A DNA stretch of 64,000 nt, from NCBI GenBank assembly GCA_963815475.1, contig CAWFHD010000003.1, positions 1,798,001 through 1,862,000 of the forward strand, read 5' to 3'. The notes under the pieces are model-generated. The model had not been told where the DNA came from. It saw only the letters and a program-made list of their open reading frames with translations, and made no database searches. Positions within the stretch are counted from its first letter, which is position 1; the number at the start of each line of letters is the position of its first letter. The translations under genes were made by a program, and so were the position numbers. Positions 19,518 through 27,970 of the stretch are shown in pieces. Origin of the DNA: Sulfopaludibacter sp963815475. GTDB taxonomy: Bacteria > Acidobacteriota > Terriglobia > Bryobacterales > Bryobacteraceae.

Positions 19518-19534
19518 CAATGCTTTTCAAGCGG

Positions 19535-19554
19535 TTTTTACAAAGTTTTTACAA
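19535..19554. promoter_or_regulatory. TTTTTACAA direct repeat, candidate winged-helix operator
   Basis: TTTTTACAA occurs at 19535-19543 and 19546-19554, giving an 11-bp period. OmpR/PhoB-type winged-helix proteins bind direct half-sites at this spacing. The pair lies 72 bases upstream of the winged-helix gene and may be its own control site (inference). Confidence 0.4.
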
Positions 19555-19625
19555 CTTAGCCATCACCTAATTCCTGCTCGCTCGTACTCTTAACCATAGA
19601 CCTAAGAGAAAAGAGGAGGGCTTTC

Positions 19626-20018
19626 ATGGGACCGCAACCGCTGGGCAATCATCATATTCCGCCATATCGCGACGAGCATCTGGCAATCGACTTCGATCAA
19701 CAAAACGCCGTACTGGATGGCGAGCGTATGACACTCACCCGGAAAGAGTACGACCTGCTGGCGCTGTTGGTACAACATGCCGGCGAAATTATCCCTCGTG
19801 ATGCGCTATTGATGAGGGTTTGGGGCTATGGCGCAGAAATTCGCACCCGTACGCTGGACGTTCACGTTCGCCGCCTCCGCAAGAAGTTGGGAAGCTATGC
19901 CGACCAGTACATCGAAACCATCTTCGGCATCGGCTACCGCTTCCAACCCTTTCACGCTCCACGTTTTTTTCAGGCTGCCGCAACTAACCTGAAGCCGGTG
20001 ATTGCGATCGGGGCGTAG
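19626..20018 (+). CDS. Orphan OmpR/PhoB-type winged-helix DNA-binding protein without receiver domain
   Basis: 130 residues, start set by GAGGAGGG 5 bases upstream of the ATG. Residues about 15-105 are a complete Trans_Reg_C fold: LTRKEYDLLALLVQHAGEIIPRDALLMRVWG, RTLDVHVRRLRKKLG, IETIFGIGYRF. There is no phosphoacceptor receiver domain and no adjacent kinase, so activity must be controlled otherwise or by abundance. An 11-bp-spaced direct repeat lies upstream. Confidence 0.88.
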   Translation: MGPQPLGNHHIPPYRDEHLAIDFDQQNAVLDGERMTLTRKEYDLLALLVQHAGEIIPRDALLMRVWGYGAEIRTRTLDVHVRRLRKKLGSYADQYIETIFGIGYRFQPFHAPRFFQAAATNLKPVIAIGA

Positions 20019-20047
20019 GAATAGGGTAAAGTTTTCAACCATCACAG

Positions 20048-20111
20048 CCGTCAGCTTTCAGCATCGAGGCGCCCTCTGGTAGGGTGACTCGCCGGGGCCG
20101 GAAGCTGGCGG
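20048..20111 (+). other. Hairpin in the gcv leader
   Basis: CCGTCAGCTTTC (20048-20059) pairs with GGAAGCTGGCGG (20100-20111), with 10 of 12 positions complementary, and a related CAGCTTTCGGCGGTCAGC segment follows on the opposite strand near 20135-20153. The region lies 65-130 bases before gcvT. I do not see the conserved cores of a glycine riboswitch, so this is listed only as structure. Confidence 0.35.
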
Positions 20112-20175
20112 TTTTCGTTTTTGGCAGATCGCCCGTAGCTGACCGCCGAAAGCTGTTGTGTTAGCCTGAATTTTC

Positions 20176-21280
20176 ATGCCAGATGCGGTTTCGCTCCGGA
20201 CCACACCCCTAAATTCTGTCCATCGCTCCCTCGGCGCCAAGATGGTGGATTTCGGCGGATGGGATATGCCCGTGCACTACTCGGGCATCATCGACGAGCA
20301 CAACGCCGTCCGCACCGGCCTGGGTGTTTTCGATGTCAGCCACATGGGTGAGATCGAAATTCGCGGCCCCGAAGCCGCGAGGCTCACCGATTTCGTCACT
20401 ACCAACGCCGTCCAAAAACTCAAGATCGGCCAGGCACACTACACCGGCCTGCTTTACGATCATGGCGGGTTCGTCGACGACATCCTGGTGCATAAAGTGG
20501 CGGACGACCATTTCTTCCTCTGCGTCAACGCCTCCAACCAGGACAAGGACTTCGAGCACATCCGCGCGCAGAACCACTTCAACGCCGAAGTGGAGAACGC
20601 CGGCGATCGCTATGCGCAAATCGCCATCCAGGGCCCGCAGGCGCGCGCTACGCTGCAAAAGCTGACGCCCGTGGATCTGGGCGCCATCAAGTATTACTGG
20701 TTCGCCGACGGTGAACTCGCTGGTGTGCACGCGCGCATCGCGCATACCGGATATACCGGCGAGGATGGCTACGAGATCTACGTGCCGCCCGCCGAGGCCG
20801 CGCGCATCTGGAACGAAGTGATGCGGGCCGGCGCGGAGTTCGGCATCAAACCCGGCGGACTAGGCGCGCGCAACACCCTGCGCCTGGAAGCCAAAATGGC
20901 GCTCTACGGCCATGAAATCGACGCCTCCATTTCGCCGCTCGAAGCCGACCTCGGCTGGATCGTCAAGCTGGACAAGGGCGATTTCGTGGGCCGCGACGCG
21001 CTGGTCAAACAGAAGAGACGCCGGCCTGAAGCGTAAGCTGGTGGGATTCGAAATGCGCGGCCGCGGTATCGGGCGCGATGGCTACGAAGTCTACCTGGAC
21101 GGCGCTCCGGCCGGATGGGTCACCAGCGGCTCGCCTTCGCCCACGCTGTGCAAGAACATCGGCCTCTGCTACCTGCCAACCGAGCACGCGCAGCCGGGCA
21201 AGGCCATTCAGATCATGATTCGCAACCAGCCTGTGGATGCGGTCACGGTGGAAACTCCGTTTTACAAACGAGCGAAATAA
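20176..21280 (+). CDS. gcvT: Glycine cleavage T protein (aminomethyltransferase), with one frame break
   Basis: Transfers the methylene group from the H-protein aminomethyl arm to tetrahydrofolate. Family signatures include LGAKMVDFGGWDMPVHYSG near the N-terminus, FDVSHMGEIEIRG, HTGYTGEDGYEIYVP and GLGARNTLRLEAKMALYGHEID. The continuous frame runs 20176-21036; it then shifts near 21015, where one extra A in AAGAGAC explains the change, and resumes as DAGLKRKLVGFEMRGRG to the stop at 21280. Restored length about 367 residues, as expected. First gene of gcvT-gcvH-gcvPA-gcvPB. Confidence 0.93.
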
Positions 21281-21282
21281 TC

Positions 21283-21666
21283 ATGTATCCAGACAACTTT
21301 CGATACACGAAGGAACACGAGTGGGTCCGCGCGGAAGGGGACTCGGCAACCATCGGGATCACCGACCATGCGCAAGAGGAACTCGGCGACATCGTTTATG
21401 TCGACCTGCCCAAACCCGGCACACATATCGAGCAGGGCAAATCGCTCGGCTCGGTGGAGTCGGTGAAGGCGGTTTCCGACGTCTACTCGCCGGTTTCGGG
21501 CGAAGTCCTCGAAATCAATGCCCTACTGGCCGAAGCGCCGGAGAAGCTGAACGAAGATCCGCACGGCGCCGCTTGGCTGGTGAAGGTGAAACTGGCCAAC
21601 CCGTCGGAGGTTCCGAATCTTATGACCGCCGCCGACTATCAAACTTATATAGGAGCCGAAAAGTAG
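21283..21666 (+). CDS. gcvH: Glycine cleavage H protein
   Basis: 127 residues, starting 2 bases after gcvT. Lipoyl carrier that shuttles the aminomethyl intermediate between P, T and L proteins. YTKEHEWVRAEGD is the family N-terminus, and VESVKAVSDVYSPVSGEV holds the lipoylated lysine (Lys62). Frame intact, normal length. gcvPA begins immediately after its stop. Confidence 0.97.
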   Translation: MYPDNFRYTKEHEWVRAEGDSATIGITDHAQEELGDIVYVDLPKPGTHIEQGKSLGSVESVKAVSDVYSPVSGEVLEINALLAEAPEKLNEDPHGAAWLVKVKLANPSEVPNLMTAADYQTYIGAEK

Positions 21667-23013
21667 TTGCGCTATCTTCCAAAGTCCGATTCCGAACGCC
21701 GTCAGATGCTGGATGCCTGCGGCGTGGCCTCACCCGAAGAGCTGTTCGCGCATTTGCCCGAAGCAGTGCGCCTGCAAGCGTCCGCTGGCCCTCGATCCCG
21801 GGATCTCCGAATACGAGATCGTGGAATATTTCAAGCAGCGCGCCGCCGAGACGGCGACCGGTTACGCGTCCTTCCTGGGCGCCGGCATGTACAATCATTA
21901 CCGGCCGGTGCTGGTGGATACGGTGGTGTCGCGCGGCGAGTTCCTTACGTCGTACACGCCCTACCAGGCGGAGATCGCGCAGGGCACGCTGACCGACGAT
22001 CTTCGAATTTCAGACCATGATCTGCCAGCTCACCGGCATGGACGTGGCCAACGCTTCCATGTACGACGGCTCGACTGCCGTGCCCGAAGCTGCGATGATG
22101 GCCGTCCGCGCAACCGGTAAGGGCCGCGTGCTGGTGGCGAAATCGGTGCATCCGGAATATCGCGAGGTGCTGCTCACTTACGCCAAGAACCAGGGCATGC
22201 CGGTCGAAGAGTTCGGCTACGTTGCCGCGAGCGGCGCCATCGACCTGGAAGATCTGGAAGCGCAAGATGGACGACCTCACCGGCGCGGTGATCGTGCAAT
22301 CGCCCAACTTCTTCGGCATTGTGGAGCAGGTGAAGGCGGCGGCGGAGATCGCGCACAAGCACGGCGCGCTGCTGGTGCTGGTGTTTACCGAGGCCGTATC
22401 GTTGGGCCTGCTCGAGCCCCCGGCCGAAGCCGATATCGTGGCGGGCGAGCTGCAATCGTTCGCCATCTCGCCGAGCTACGGCGGCCCCTACGCGGGCATC
22501 ATCGCCACCAAGGAAAAGTTCATCCGGCAGATGCCGGGACGTCTGGTGGGCCAGACCACCGATTCGCGCGGCAATCGCGCCTTCTGCCTCACGCTTTCCA
22601 CGCGCGAGCAGCACATTCGCCGCGAGAAGGCCACCTCGAACATCTGCACCAACCAGGCGCTCATCGCGCTCATGGCCACCGTGTTCATGACCGTCTATGG
22701 CAAGCAGGGGCTGCGCGAACTGGCGGAGCAGAATCTGGCCAAGGCGCATTACCTGGCCGGCAAATTGACGCCGCGTTTCAGCGGCAGGTTCTTCAACGAA
22801 TTCGTAGTCAAGGCTGAGGGCAAATCGCCCGACGAGATCAATAAAGCGTTGCTGAAAAAGAAAATCATCGGCGGCCTGCCGCTGGGCCGATTCTATCCGG
22901 AACTCTCCGATTGCATGCTGGTGTGCGCCACCGAAATGTCGCGCCGCGCCGATATGGACACCCTGGCCGAAACGGCTAAGATCGCCGCGCCGGTGGCGGA
23001 GGTGCTGGCATGA
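21667..23013 (+). CDS. gcvPA: Glycine dehydrogenase (decarboxylating) subunit 1, with three frame breaks
   Basis: N-terminal half of the split P protein. TTG start directly after the gcvH stop (RYLPKSDSERRQML). Segments in successive frames: to LPEAVRL near 21772 (extra C in CTGCAAG), KRPLALDPGISEYEIVEYF to QGTL near 21990 (extra A or nearby), IFEFQTMICQLTGMDVANASMYDGS to EDLEA near 22262 (extra G in GAAGCGC), then KMDDLTGAVIVQSPNFFG to the stop. Each change is one base in the same direction, so the net length (448 codons) is exactly in frame and normal. Three isolated single-base insertions in about 500 bases point to sequencing error. Overlaps gcvPB by 4 bases. Confidence 0.9.
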
Positions 23014-24485
23014 TCCAGAAAGTCCGCAATCACCTTTCGCCGAACGAAGACCTGTTGTTCGAGCGCAGTTCGCCCGGCAAGAAAGCCTACCAACTGCCAG
23101 AGCTCGATGTCCCGCCGGTGGATGCCGCCGAGGCGCTGGGCGCGGAGAACGTGCGCGCCGAAATCGAAGGCTTCCCCGAAGTCAGCGAAGTGGAAACCAT
23201 CCGCCACTTCACGCGCCTCTCCACCTGGAACTATGCCATCGATTACGGTATGTATCCGCTGGGCTCCTGCACCATGAAGTACAACCCCCGCATCAACGAA
23301 CTGGTGGCGCGGACCGAAGGCCTGGCCTGGGCGCATCCCTATCAGCCCGAGGCGCTGTCTCAAGGCTGCATGGAGGTGATGTGGCATCTGGAGCAGGCGC
23401 TGGCCGAGATCACCGGCATGGACGCAGTGACCCTGCAGCCGGCCGCCGGCGCGCATGGCGAACTCACCGGCATCCTGCTGATTCGCGCGCTGCTGGAAAA
23501 ACGCGGCAATCCCCGCAAGAAGATTCTGATTCCCGATTCCGCGCACGGCACCAACCCCGCCACTGCCGCCATTGCCGGTTACGCCGTCGAAAACATCAAG
23601 TCGAGCGAAACCGGCGTGCTCGATGTGGGCGCGCTGGAGCATCTGGTGACGGACGACGTCGCCGCCTTGATGGTGACCAATCCGAATACGCTCGGGGTTT
23701 TCGAAAACAACATCATCCACGTCGCCGAGATCCTGCACAAGAAGGGCGCCATGCTTTATATGGATGGCGCCAACATGAACGCGCTGGTGGGCATCGCGCG
23801 GCCGGGCGATTTCGGCGTCGACGTGATGCACCTCAACCTGCACAAGACGTTCTCCACTCCGCACGGCGGCGGTGGTCCGGGCGCCGGTCCGGTGTGCGTG
23901 AAGAAGGTGCTGGAGCCGTTCCTGCCGGCGCCGCGGCTGAGGCGCTCGGGCAAGAAGCTCGCCTACAACTACAACCGCAAGCACGCCATCGGACGCGTCA
24001 AGGCCTTCTACGGTAATTTCGGAGTGCTGGTGCGCGCGCTGGCTTACATTCTGGCGCACGGCGGACCGGGACTCCGCAACGCCACCATGGACGCGGTGCT
24101 CAACGCCGTCTACATCCGCAAGCAACTGGAGCCCTACTTCGACCTGCCCTACCAATCGCCCAACATGCACGAAGTGGTGTTCAGCGACGATCGTCAGGCC
24201 AAGCTCGGCGTGCGCACCGGCGATATCGCCAAGCGCCTGATCGATTACGGATTCCATCCGTATACCGTGAGCTTCCCGCTGATTGTCCACGGCGCGCTCA
24301 TGATCGAGCCTACCGAGACTGAAGGCAAGCGCGAGATCGATCTCTTTGTGGACGCCATGATCTCGATCGCCAAAGAGATCGAGACCGATCCGCAGATGGT
24401 GAAGAATGCGCCTTACAACACGCGCACCAGCCGCGTGGACGAAGTGACCGCCGCGCGTAAGCCTGTGCTGCGATGGAAGCCCTAA
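23010..24485 (+). CDS. gcvPB: Glycine dehydrogenase (decarboxylating) subunit 2
   Basis: 491 residues, intact, ATGA overlap with gcvPA. PLP-dependent glycine decarboxylase subunit. YPLGSCTMKYNPR is a family signature, and LNLHKTFSTPHGGGGPGAGP holds the PLP-binding lysine and the Gly-rich loop. With GcvPA it forms the split P protein found in Firmicutes, Acidobacteriota and others. No L protein (lipoamide dehydrogenase) is in the window; that gene is often elsewhere. Confidence 0.97.
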   Translation: MIQKVRNHLSPNEDLLFERSSPGKKAYQLPELDVPPVDAAEALGAENVRAEIEGFPEVSEVETIRHFTRLSTWNYAIDYGMYPLGSCTMKYNPRINELVARTEGLAWAHPYQPEALSQGCMEVMWHLEQALAEITGMDAVTLQPAAGAHGELTGILLIRALLEKRGNPRKKILIPDSAHGTNPATAAIAGYAVENIKSSETGVLDVGALEHLVTDDVAALMVTNPNTLGVFENNIIHVAEILHKKGAMLYMDGANMNALVGIARPGDFGVDVMHLNLHKTFSTPHGGGGPGAGPVCVKKVLEPFLPAPRLRRSGKKLAYNYNRKHAIGRVKAFYGNFGVLVRALAYILAHGGPGLRNATMDAVLNAVYIRKQLEPYFDLPYQSPNMHEVVFSDDRQAKLGVRTGDIAKRLIDYGFHPYTVSFPLIVHGALMIEPTETEGKREIDLFVDAMISIAKEIETDPQMVKNAPYNTRTSRVDEVTAARKPVLRWKP

Positions 24486-24516
24486 AGCACTTCCGTTTGT
24501 GGCCCCGGGAGTCCTG

Positions 24517-26280
24517 ATGGAAGCCCCATCCAACCGGGGCCTCTGGCTCATCCTCGCCATCGTCCTGTTCATCCGCCTCCCGCTGCTCAATCAGGCGATC
24601 CAGGGCGACGACAACGTCTACATCAGCGAAGGCACGCACGCCCTGGTCGATCCGCTGCATCCCGGAAACACGCAATACGTTTTTCGAGGTCGCGAAGTGG
24701 ACCTCCGCGGCCACACCCACCCCACAACCAACGGTTGGTTCCTCGCGCCCCTCATCGTGGCATTCGGCGGAGTCCCCGAGATCGCGTTCCACGCCGTCTA
24801 CATCGTGTTCTCCCTGATTGCAGCAGCCGCCATGTGGTCGCTTGCTCGCCGATTCTCTCCGCAGCCCATCTGGGCCACACTGCTATTCATCGCCGTGCCG
24901 GCCTTCGTAGTGAACGGCTCTTCACTCGAAGCCGACGTGCCCTTCCTGGCATTTTGGATGTCGGCCATCGCGCTCTTCTGCGCAGACCGCTTCGCACTGG
25001 CGGCCATCGCGATGGTGCTGGCATCCCTCACTGCTTATCAAGCCATCCTCCTCACGCCGATTCTCGCCATCTGGGTCTGGCTGAAACGGCGCGATTCTCG
25101 CGCAGCCTGGGCCGCCATTCTAGTGCCGCCCGCCGCCATCGCGGCGTGGCAGGTGTTCGAGAGGCTCTCGACCGGCGCGATGCCAGCCGCCGTGCTCTCC
25201 GGCTACTTCACCATCTACCAAACACTGGCGGCGAAGCTCAGCAACGCCGTGATGCTCACCATCCACTCGTGGTTCATCGTTTTCCCGCTGCTGTTCCCAC
25301 TGGCGCTGGCGCACGCGTGGCGCAGGCGCCGTGAGCCAGAGGCGCATTTCCTACTCGCCTGGATCGTGATCTTTTTCGGCGGCGCACTGGTGATCTTCTT
25401 CGCCGGGTCGGCGCGCTACCTTCTGCCCATGGCGGCGCCGTTGGCGTTGCTGGCGTCGTATCAGCGGCCGCGTCTGCTGGCCATCGGCTTTGGCGCGCAA
25501 CTGCTATTGAGCCTCGCACTCGCCGCCGTCAATTATCAGCACTGGGACGGCTACCGGCAATTCGCCCAGCGTCTACGGCCGCTGGCGGCCGGCCATCGCG
25601 TGTGGATAGACGACGAATGGGGCCTGCGCCATTATCTCGGCGAGCAGGGCGGTCTGCCCCTGATGAAGACCACGCGCCTGCAATCCGGCGACATCGTAGT
25701 GTCGAGCGAGATGGGTCATGCTGTCGATCTCACCGCGCCTGTGACGCAGCTCGCCAAGCTGGAAATCCGCCCGTCGATTCCCGTGCGCCTGATCGGCCTG
25801 GAGAGCGGCTCCGGCTTCTCCACAGTGTCGCGCGGTTACTGGCCCTTCGGCCTTTCGAGCGGCGTCATCGACCGTGTGCGCGCCGTCCAGGTGGGCGAGC
25901 GCCATCCCACCCTGGAGTACGTGAAGCTCGACTCACCGCAGGCCGCCGAACACATCGTCAGTGGCGTCTACCCCAACGACCGGTGGATGTCGAAGAGCGC
26001 TGCGGTGGTGCTGAAGAGTCCGAAGTCCGCCAAGCCGCTCAGTGTGACTGTGTACATCTCAAACTTGGCACGCGCGCGCAAAGTCACGTTATTGCTCGAT
26101 GATCGCGAAGTGGCATCGCAGACGTACAGCAGAGATGGCGTCTATACATTGACTACCGCGCCGATCAAGCCGGCCGGGCCTAGCGCAATGGTGGGGATTG
26201 AAGTGGATCAGACCTTCCACGCGCCGGGCGACGATCGCGATTTAGGCGTGATTTTGATCGGTGTGGGATTCCAGCAGTAG
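24517..26280 (+). CDS. GT39/ArnT-like integral membrane glycosyltransferase
   Basis: About 587 residues from the ATG at 24517 with GGGAG 5 bases upstream; a GTG at 24499 is less likely. The N-terminus ILAIVLFIRLPLLNQAIQGDDNVYISEG, with an acidic pair in the first periplasmic loop, is characteristic of PMT/ArnT-type transferases that use polyprenyl-phosphate sugars. About 10 hydrophobic helices span residues 10-360, followed by a soluble C-terminal region. Acceptor and sugar are unknown. It follows gcvPB by 31 bases and may be co-transcribed. Confidence 0.72.
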   Translation: MEAPSNRGLWLILAIVLFIRLPLLNQAIQGDDNVYISEGTHALVDPLHPGNTQYVFRGREVDLRGHTHPTTNGWFLAPLIVAFGGVPEIAFHAVYIVFSLIAAAAMWSLARRFSPQPIWATLLFIAVPAFVVNGSSLEADVPFLAFWMSAIALFCADRFALAAIAMVLASLTAYQAILLTPILAIWVWLKRRDSRAAWAAILVPPAAIAAWQVFERLSTGAMPAAVLSGYFTIYQTLAAKLSNAVMLTIHSWFIVFPLLFPLALAHAWRRRREPEAHFLLAWIVIFFGGALVIFFAGSARYLLPMAAPLALLASYQRPRLLAIGFGAQLLLSLALAAVNYQHWDGYRQFAQRLRPLAAGHRVWIDDEWGLRHYLGEQGGLPLMKTTRLQSGDIVVSSEMGHAVDLTAPVTQLAKLEIRPSIPVRLIGLESGSGFSTVSRGYWPFGLSSGVIDRVRAVQVGERHPTLEYVKLDSPQAAEHIVSGVYPNDRWMSKSAAVVLKSPKSAKPLSVTVYISNLARARKVTLLLDDREVASQTYSRDGVYTLTTAPIKPAGPSAMVGIEVDQTFHAPGDDRDLGVILIGVGFQQ

Positions 26281-26307
26281 TACCATTGAATTCAGGAGAT
26301 TGAACGA

Positions 26308-26649
26308 ATGGGATGTGGCAGCGGCGGCGGAGGCGGTCTGAACCGGATTGAGAACGCAATCCGGCCGGGAGCGCGCAAGGTGTTTTGCGTGAAGTTCCAG
26401 AAGGACATGGAGGGCTTGGACGACGTACCGTTTGAAGGCCATCCCCTCGGTCAGAAGATTTACGAGAACGTGTCCAAGGAAGCCTGGAAGATGTGGGTGG
26501 AGCATATGAAGATGCTCATGAATGAGTATCGGCTCAATCTGGGCACCAAGGAAGCGCAGGAATTCCTCATCCAGCAGATGGACAACTATTTCTTCGGCGA
26601 AGGCGCGCAGTTGCCGCCGGATTTCGTTCCGCCCAAGACTAAGGGTTGA
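26308..26649 (+). CDS. YggX-like Fe(II)-trafficking / oxidative damage protection protein
   Basis: 113 residues. After a Gly-rich leader the core matches the YggX family: KVFCVKFQKDMEGLDDVPF, GQKIYENVSKEAWKMWVEHMKMLMNEYRLNLG, FLIQQMDNYFFGE. The family cysteine is kept in VFCVKF. YggX protects Fe-S clusters against oxidants. The Gly-Cys-rich N-terminal extension (MGCGSGGGGG) is unusual for the family. The 3' end overlaps the convergent ATP-grasp gene by 11 bases. Confidence 0.82.
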   Translation: MGCGSGGGGGLNRIENAIRPGARKVFCVKFQKDMEGLDDVPFEGHPLGQKIYENVSKEAWKMWVEHMKMLMNEYRLNLGTKEAQEFLIQQMDNYFFGEGAQLPPDFVPPKTKG

Positions 26650-27856
26650 AAGTTTCGAGCGCGGTCGCAATGTGGAACCGCAATTCCGCATGCGACCGCC
26701 GCAACGCCTTTTCCGCGTCCTGCGGAGAATCGCCTCTGGCGAAGATAAAACCCAAATAGCTGGAGCCCTCCGGCAAAGGGATCAGCTTCTGACCCTGTTT
26801 GGCAGTGATGATTACATCCTCGATGCCCGCGATCGCCGAAGCGCGCTCCATGCCCTCCACGGATTCGTAAATCCCACCCTTCGGAATCGGGATCATCATC
26901 ACGCCGGAAGCTGCCTTGGTAGGGCAGGCCCTATGGCCTGCCAAGGCGTGCCGGATGATGACTTCTTCCAAACTCGCATCGCCCTCAAACCGCAAAGCCC
27001 GAGCACACAGCCCGCCGATCGGCCGAGCCGCGACCTCCAATATCCAGGCGCCCGCAGAGTTGTATCGAAGCTCCGCGTGCACCGGACCGTGCCGCAATCC
27101 CAAAGCCTTCACAGCGGCCGCAGTAGTCTCCAGCAATTTCTGCTGCACCGCGGCTGGTTCGCGCGAAGGAGTCACATATATCGTCTCCTCAAAAAACGGC
27201 CCCTCCAAAGGATCGGGCTTGTCGAAAATCGCCAGCGCCTCGAACTCGCCGGCCGTAACCAAACCCTCCACCGCGAACTCGCGGCCCGGAATGTAGCTCT
27301 CCACCTGCAGAAACTCGCCGCGTCCCAGCATCGCCCGGATTCGCCCAAATGCTGCCACGAACTCCGCTGCGTTATTGGTGCGAATCACACCCCGGCTGGC
27401 GGACAACCCCAGGGGCTTCAGGACGCAAGGGTAAGTCGCGGCGTTCGCTAGCGACAGGGGATCATCTTCCAGTTTCGCGCGGAAGAATTGAGGAAGCATC
27501 ATGCCGGCGTCTTGGAATAGCTGTCGCGCCAGAAACTTGTCGTGACACGCGCGCGCCGCCGCGGGAGGATGGAACTTAACGCCCAGCACCTGCGCCGCTT
27601 CGGCCGCCAGCACTGCCGGAAGGTCGCCCACCGCCGCAACGCCATCGAAGCTCAGATCGCGTAACGCCTCCAGAGATTCCGCGATACGATCGAACTTCAC
27701 GGCAATGGCGCGGTCCCCCCAGGGATCGTCCATGACGTGGCATCGATCGCTGGCCAAAGTCAGATCCACGCCCAAACGGCGGGCGGCATCGTCGAATTCG
27801 CGAATCTGATATCCGGTGGTCGTGGCAAACAGCAGAAGACGAGGCACGCTCTCCAT
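26639..27856 (-). CDS. ATP-grasp ligase-like protein carrying an in-frame repeat
   Basis: 405 residues. Biotin-carboxylase-like N-terminal fold (PRLLLFATTTGYQIREFDDAARRLG), ATP-grasp core with FPCVLKP-type loop TYPCVLKPLGLSASRGV near 150 and metal-binding WILEVAARPIGG near 285. Acidobacterial homologues ligate amino acids or unknown carboxylates; substrate not assignable. A GGGGCAGGC-type palindrome at 26914-26946 is read through in frame as HALAGHRACPTKA near residue 310. Confidence 0.75.
   Translation of the reverse strand: MESVPRLLLFATTTGYQIREFDDAARRLGVDLTLASDRCHVMDDPWGDRAIAVKFDRIAESLEALRDLSFDGVAAVGDLPAVLAAEAAQVLGVKFHPPAAARACHDKFLARQLFQDAGMMLPQFFRAKLEDDPLSLANAATYPCVLKPLGLSASRGVIRTNNAAEFVAAFGRIRAMLGRGEFLQVESYIPGREFAVEGLVTAGEFEALAIFDKPDPLEGPFFEETIYVTPSREPAAVQQKLLETTAAAVKALGLRHGPVHAELRYNSAGAWILEVAARPIGGLCARALRFEGDASLEEVIIRHALAGHRACPTKAASGVMMIPIPKGGIYESVEGMERASAIAGIEDVIITAKQGQKLIPLPEGSSYLGFIFARGDSPQDAEKALRRSHAELRFHIATALETFNP
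26914..26946. repeat. GGGGCAGGC palindromic element, copy 3, inside a coding region
   Basis: GGTAGGGCAGGCCCTATGGCCTGCCAAG (26919-26946) differs from copy 2 at only two of 28 positions. It is flanked by CCTTGG and CCAAGG. It lies in frame within the ATP-grasp gene. Confidence 0.75.
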
Positions 27857-27875
27857 TTTCGCGCAGTCTCCTTCC

Positions 27876-27900
27876 GAGCCGCGACCGTAAGGGAGTCGGT
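27876..27900. repeat. 25-bp dispersed repeat (GAGCCGCGACCGTAAGGGAG...), copy 1
   Basis: Identical, in inverted orientation, to 49513-49537. It lies in the 114-base gap between the divergent ATP-grasp and tdh genes. A partial copy of the left end (TTCCGAGCCGC) recurs at about 27923. Confidence 0.75.
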
Positions 27901-27970
27901 GACTTTTCTTCGCGCGCCTTTCCGAGCCGCCAACTTAGTGCGTCGAGTGAAATCGGTTACCGTAGGAATT

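Noticed and set aside
20019..20175. Glycine riboswitch upstream of gcvT
   Set aside because: The leader forms a hairpin, but I could not find the conserved glycine-aptamer cores. A covariance-model search would be decisive.
22893..24590. 565-codon leftward frame opposite gcvPB
   Set aside because: Antisense shadow; gcvPB is intact and highly conserved.
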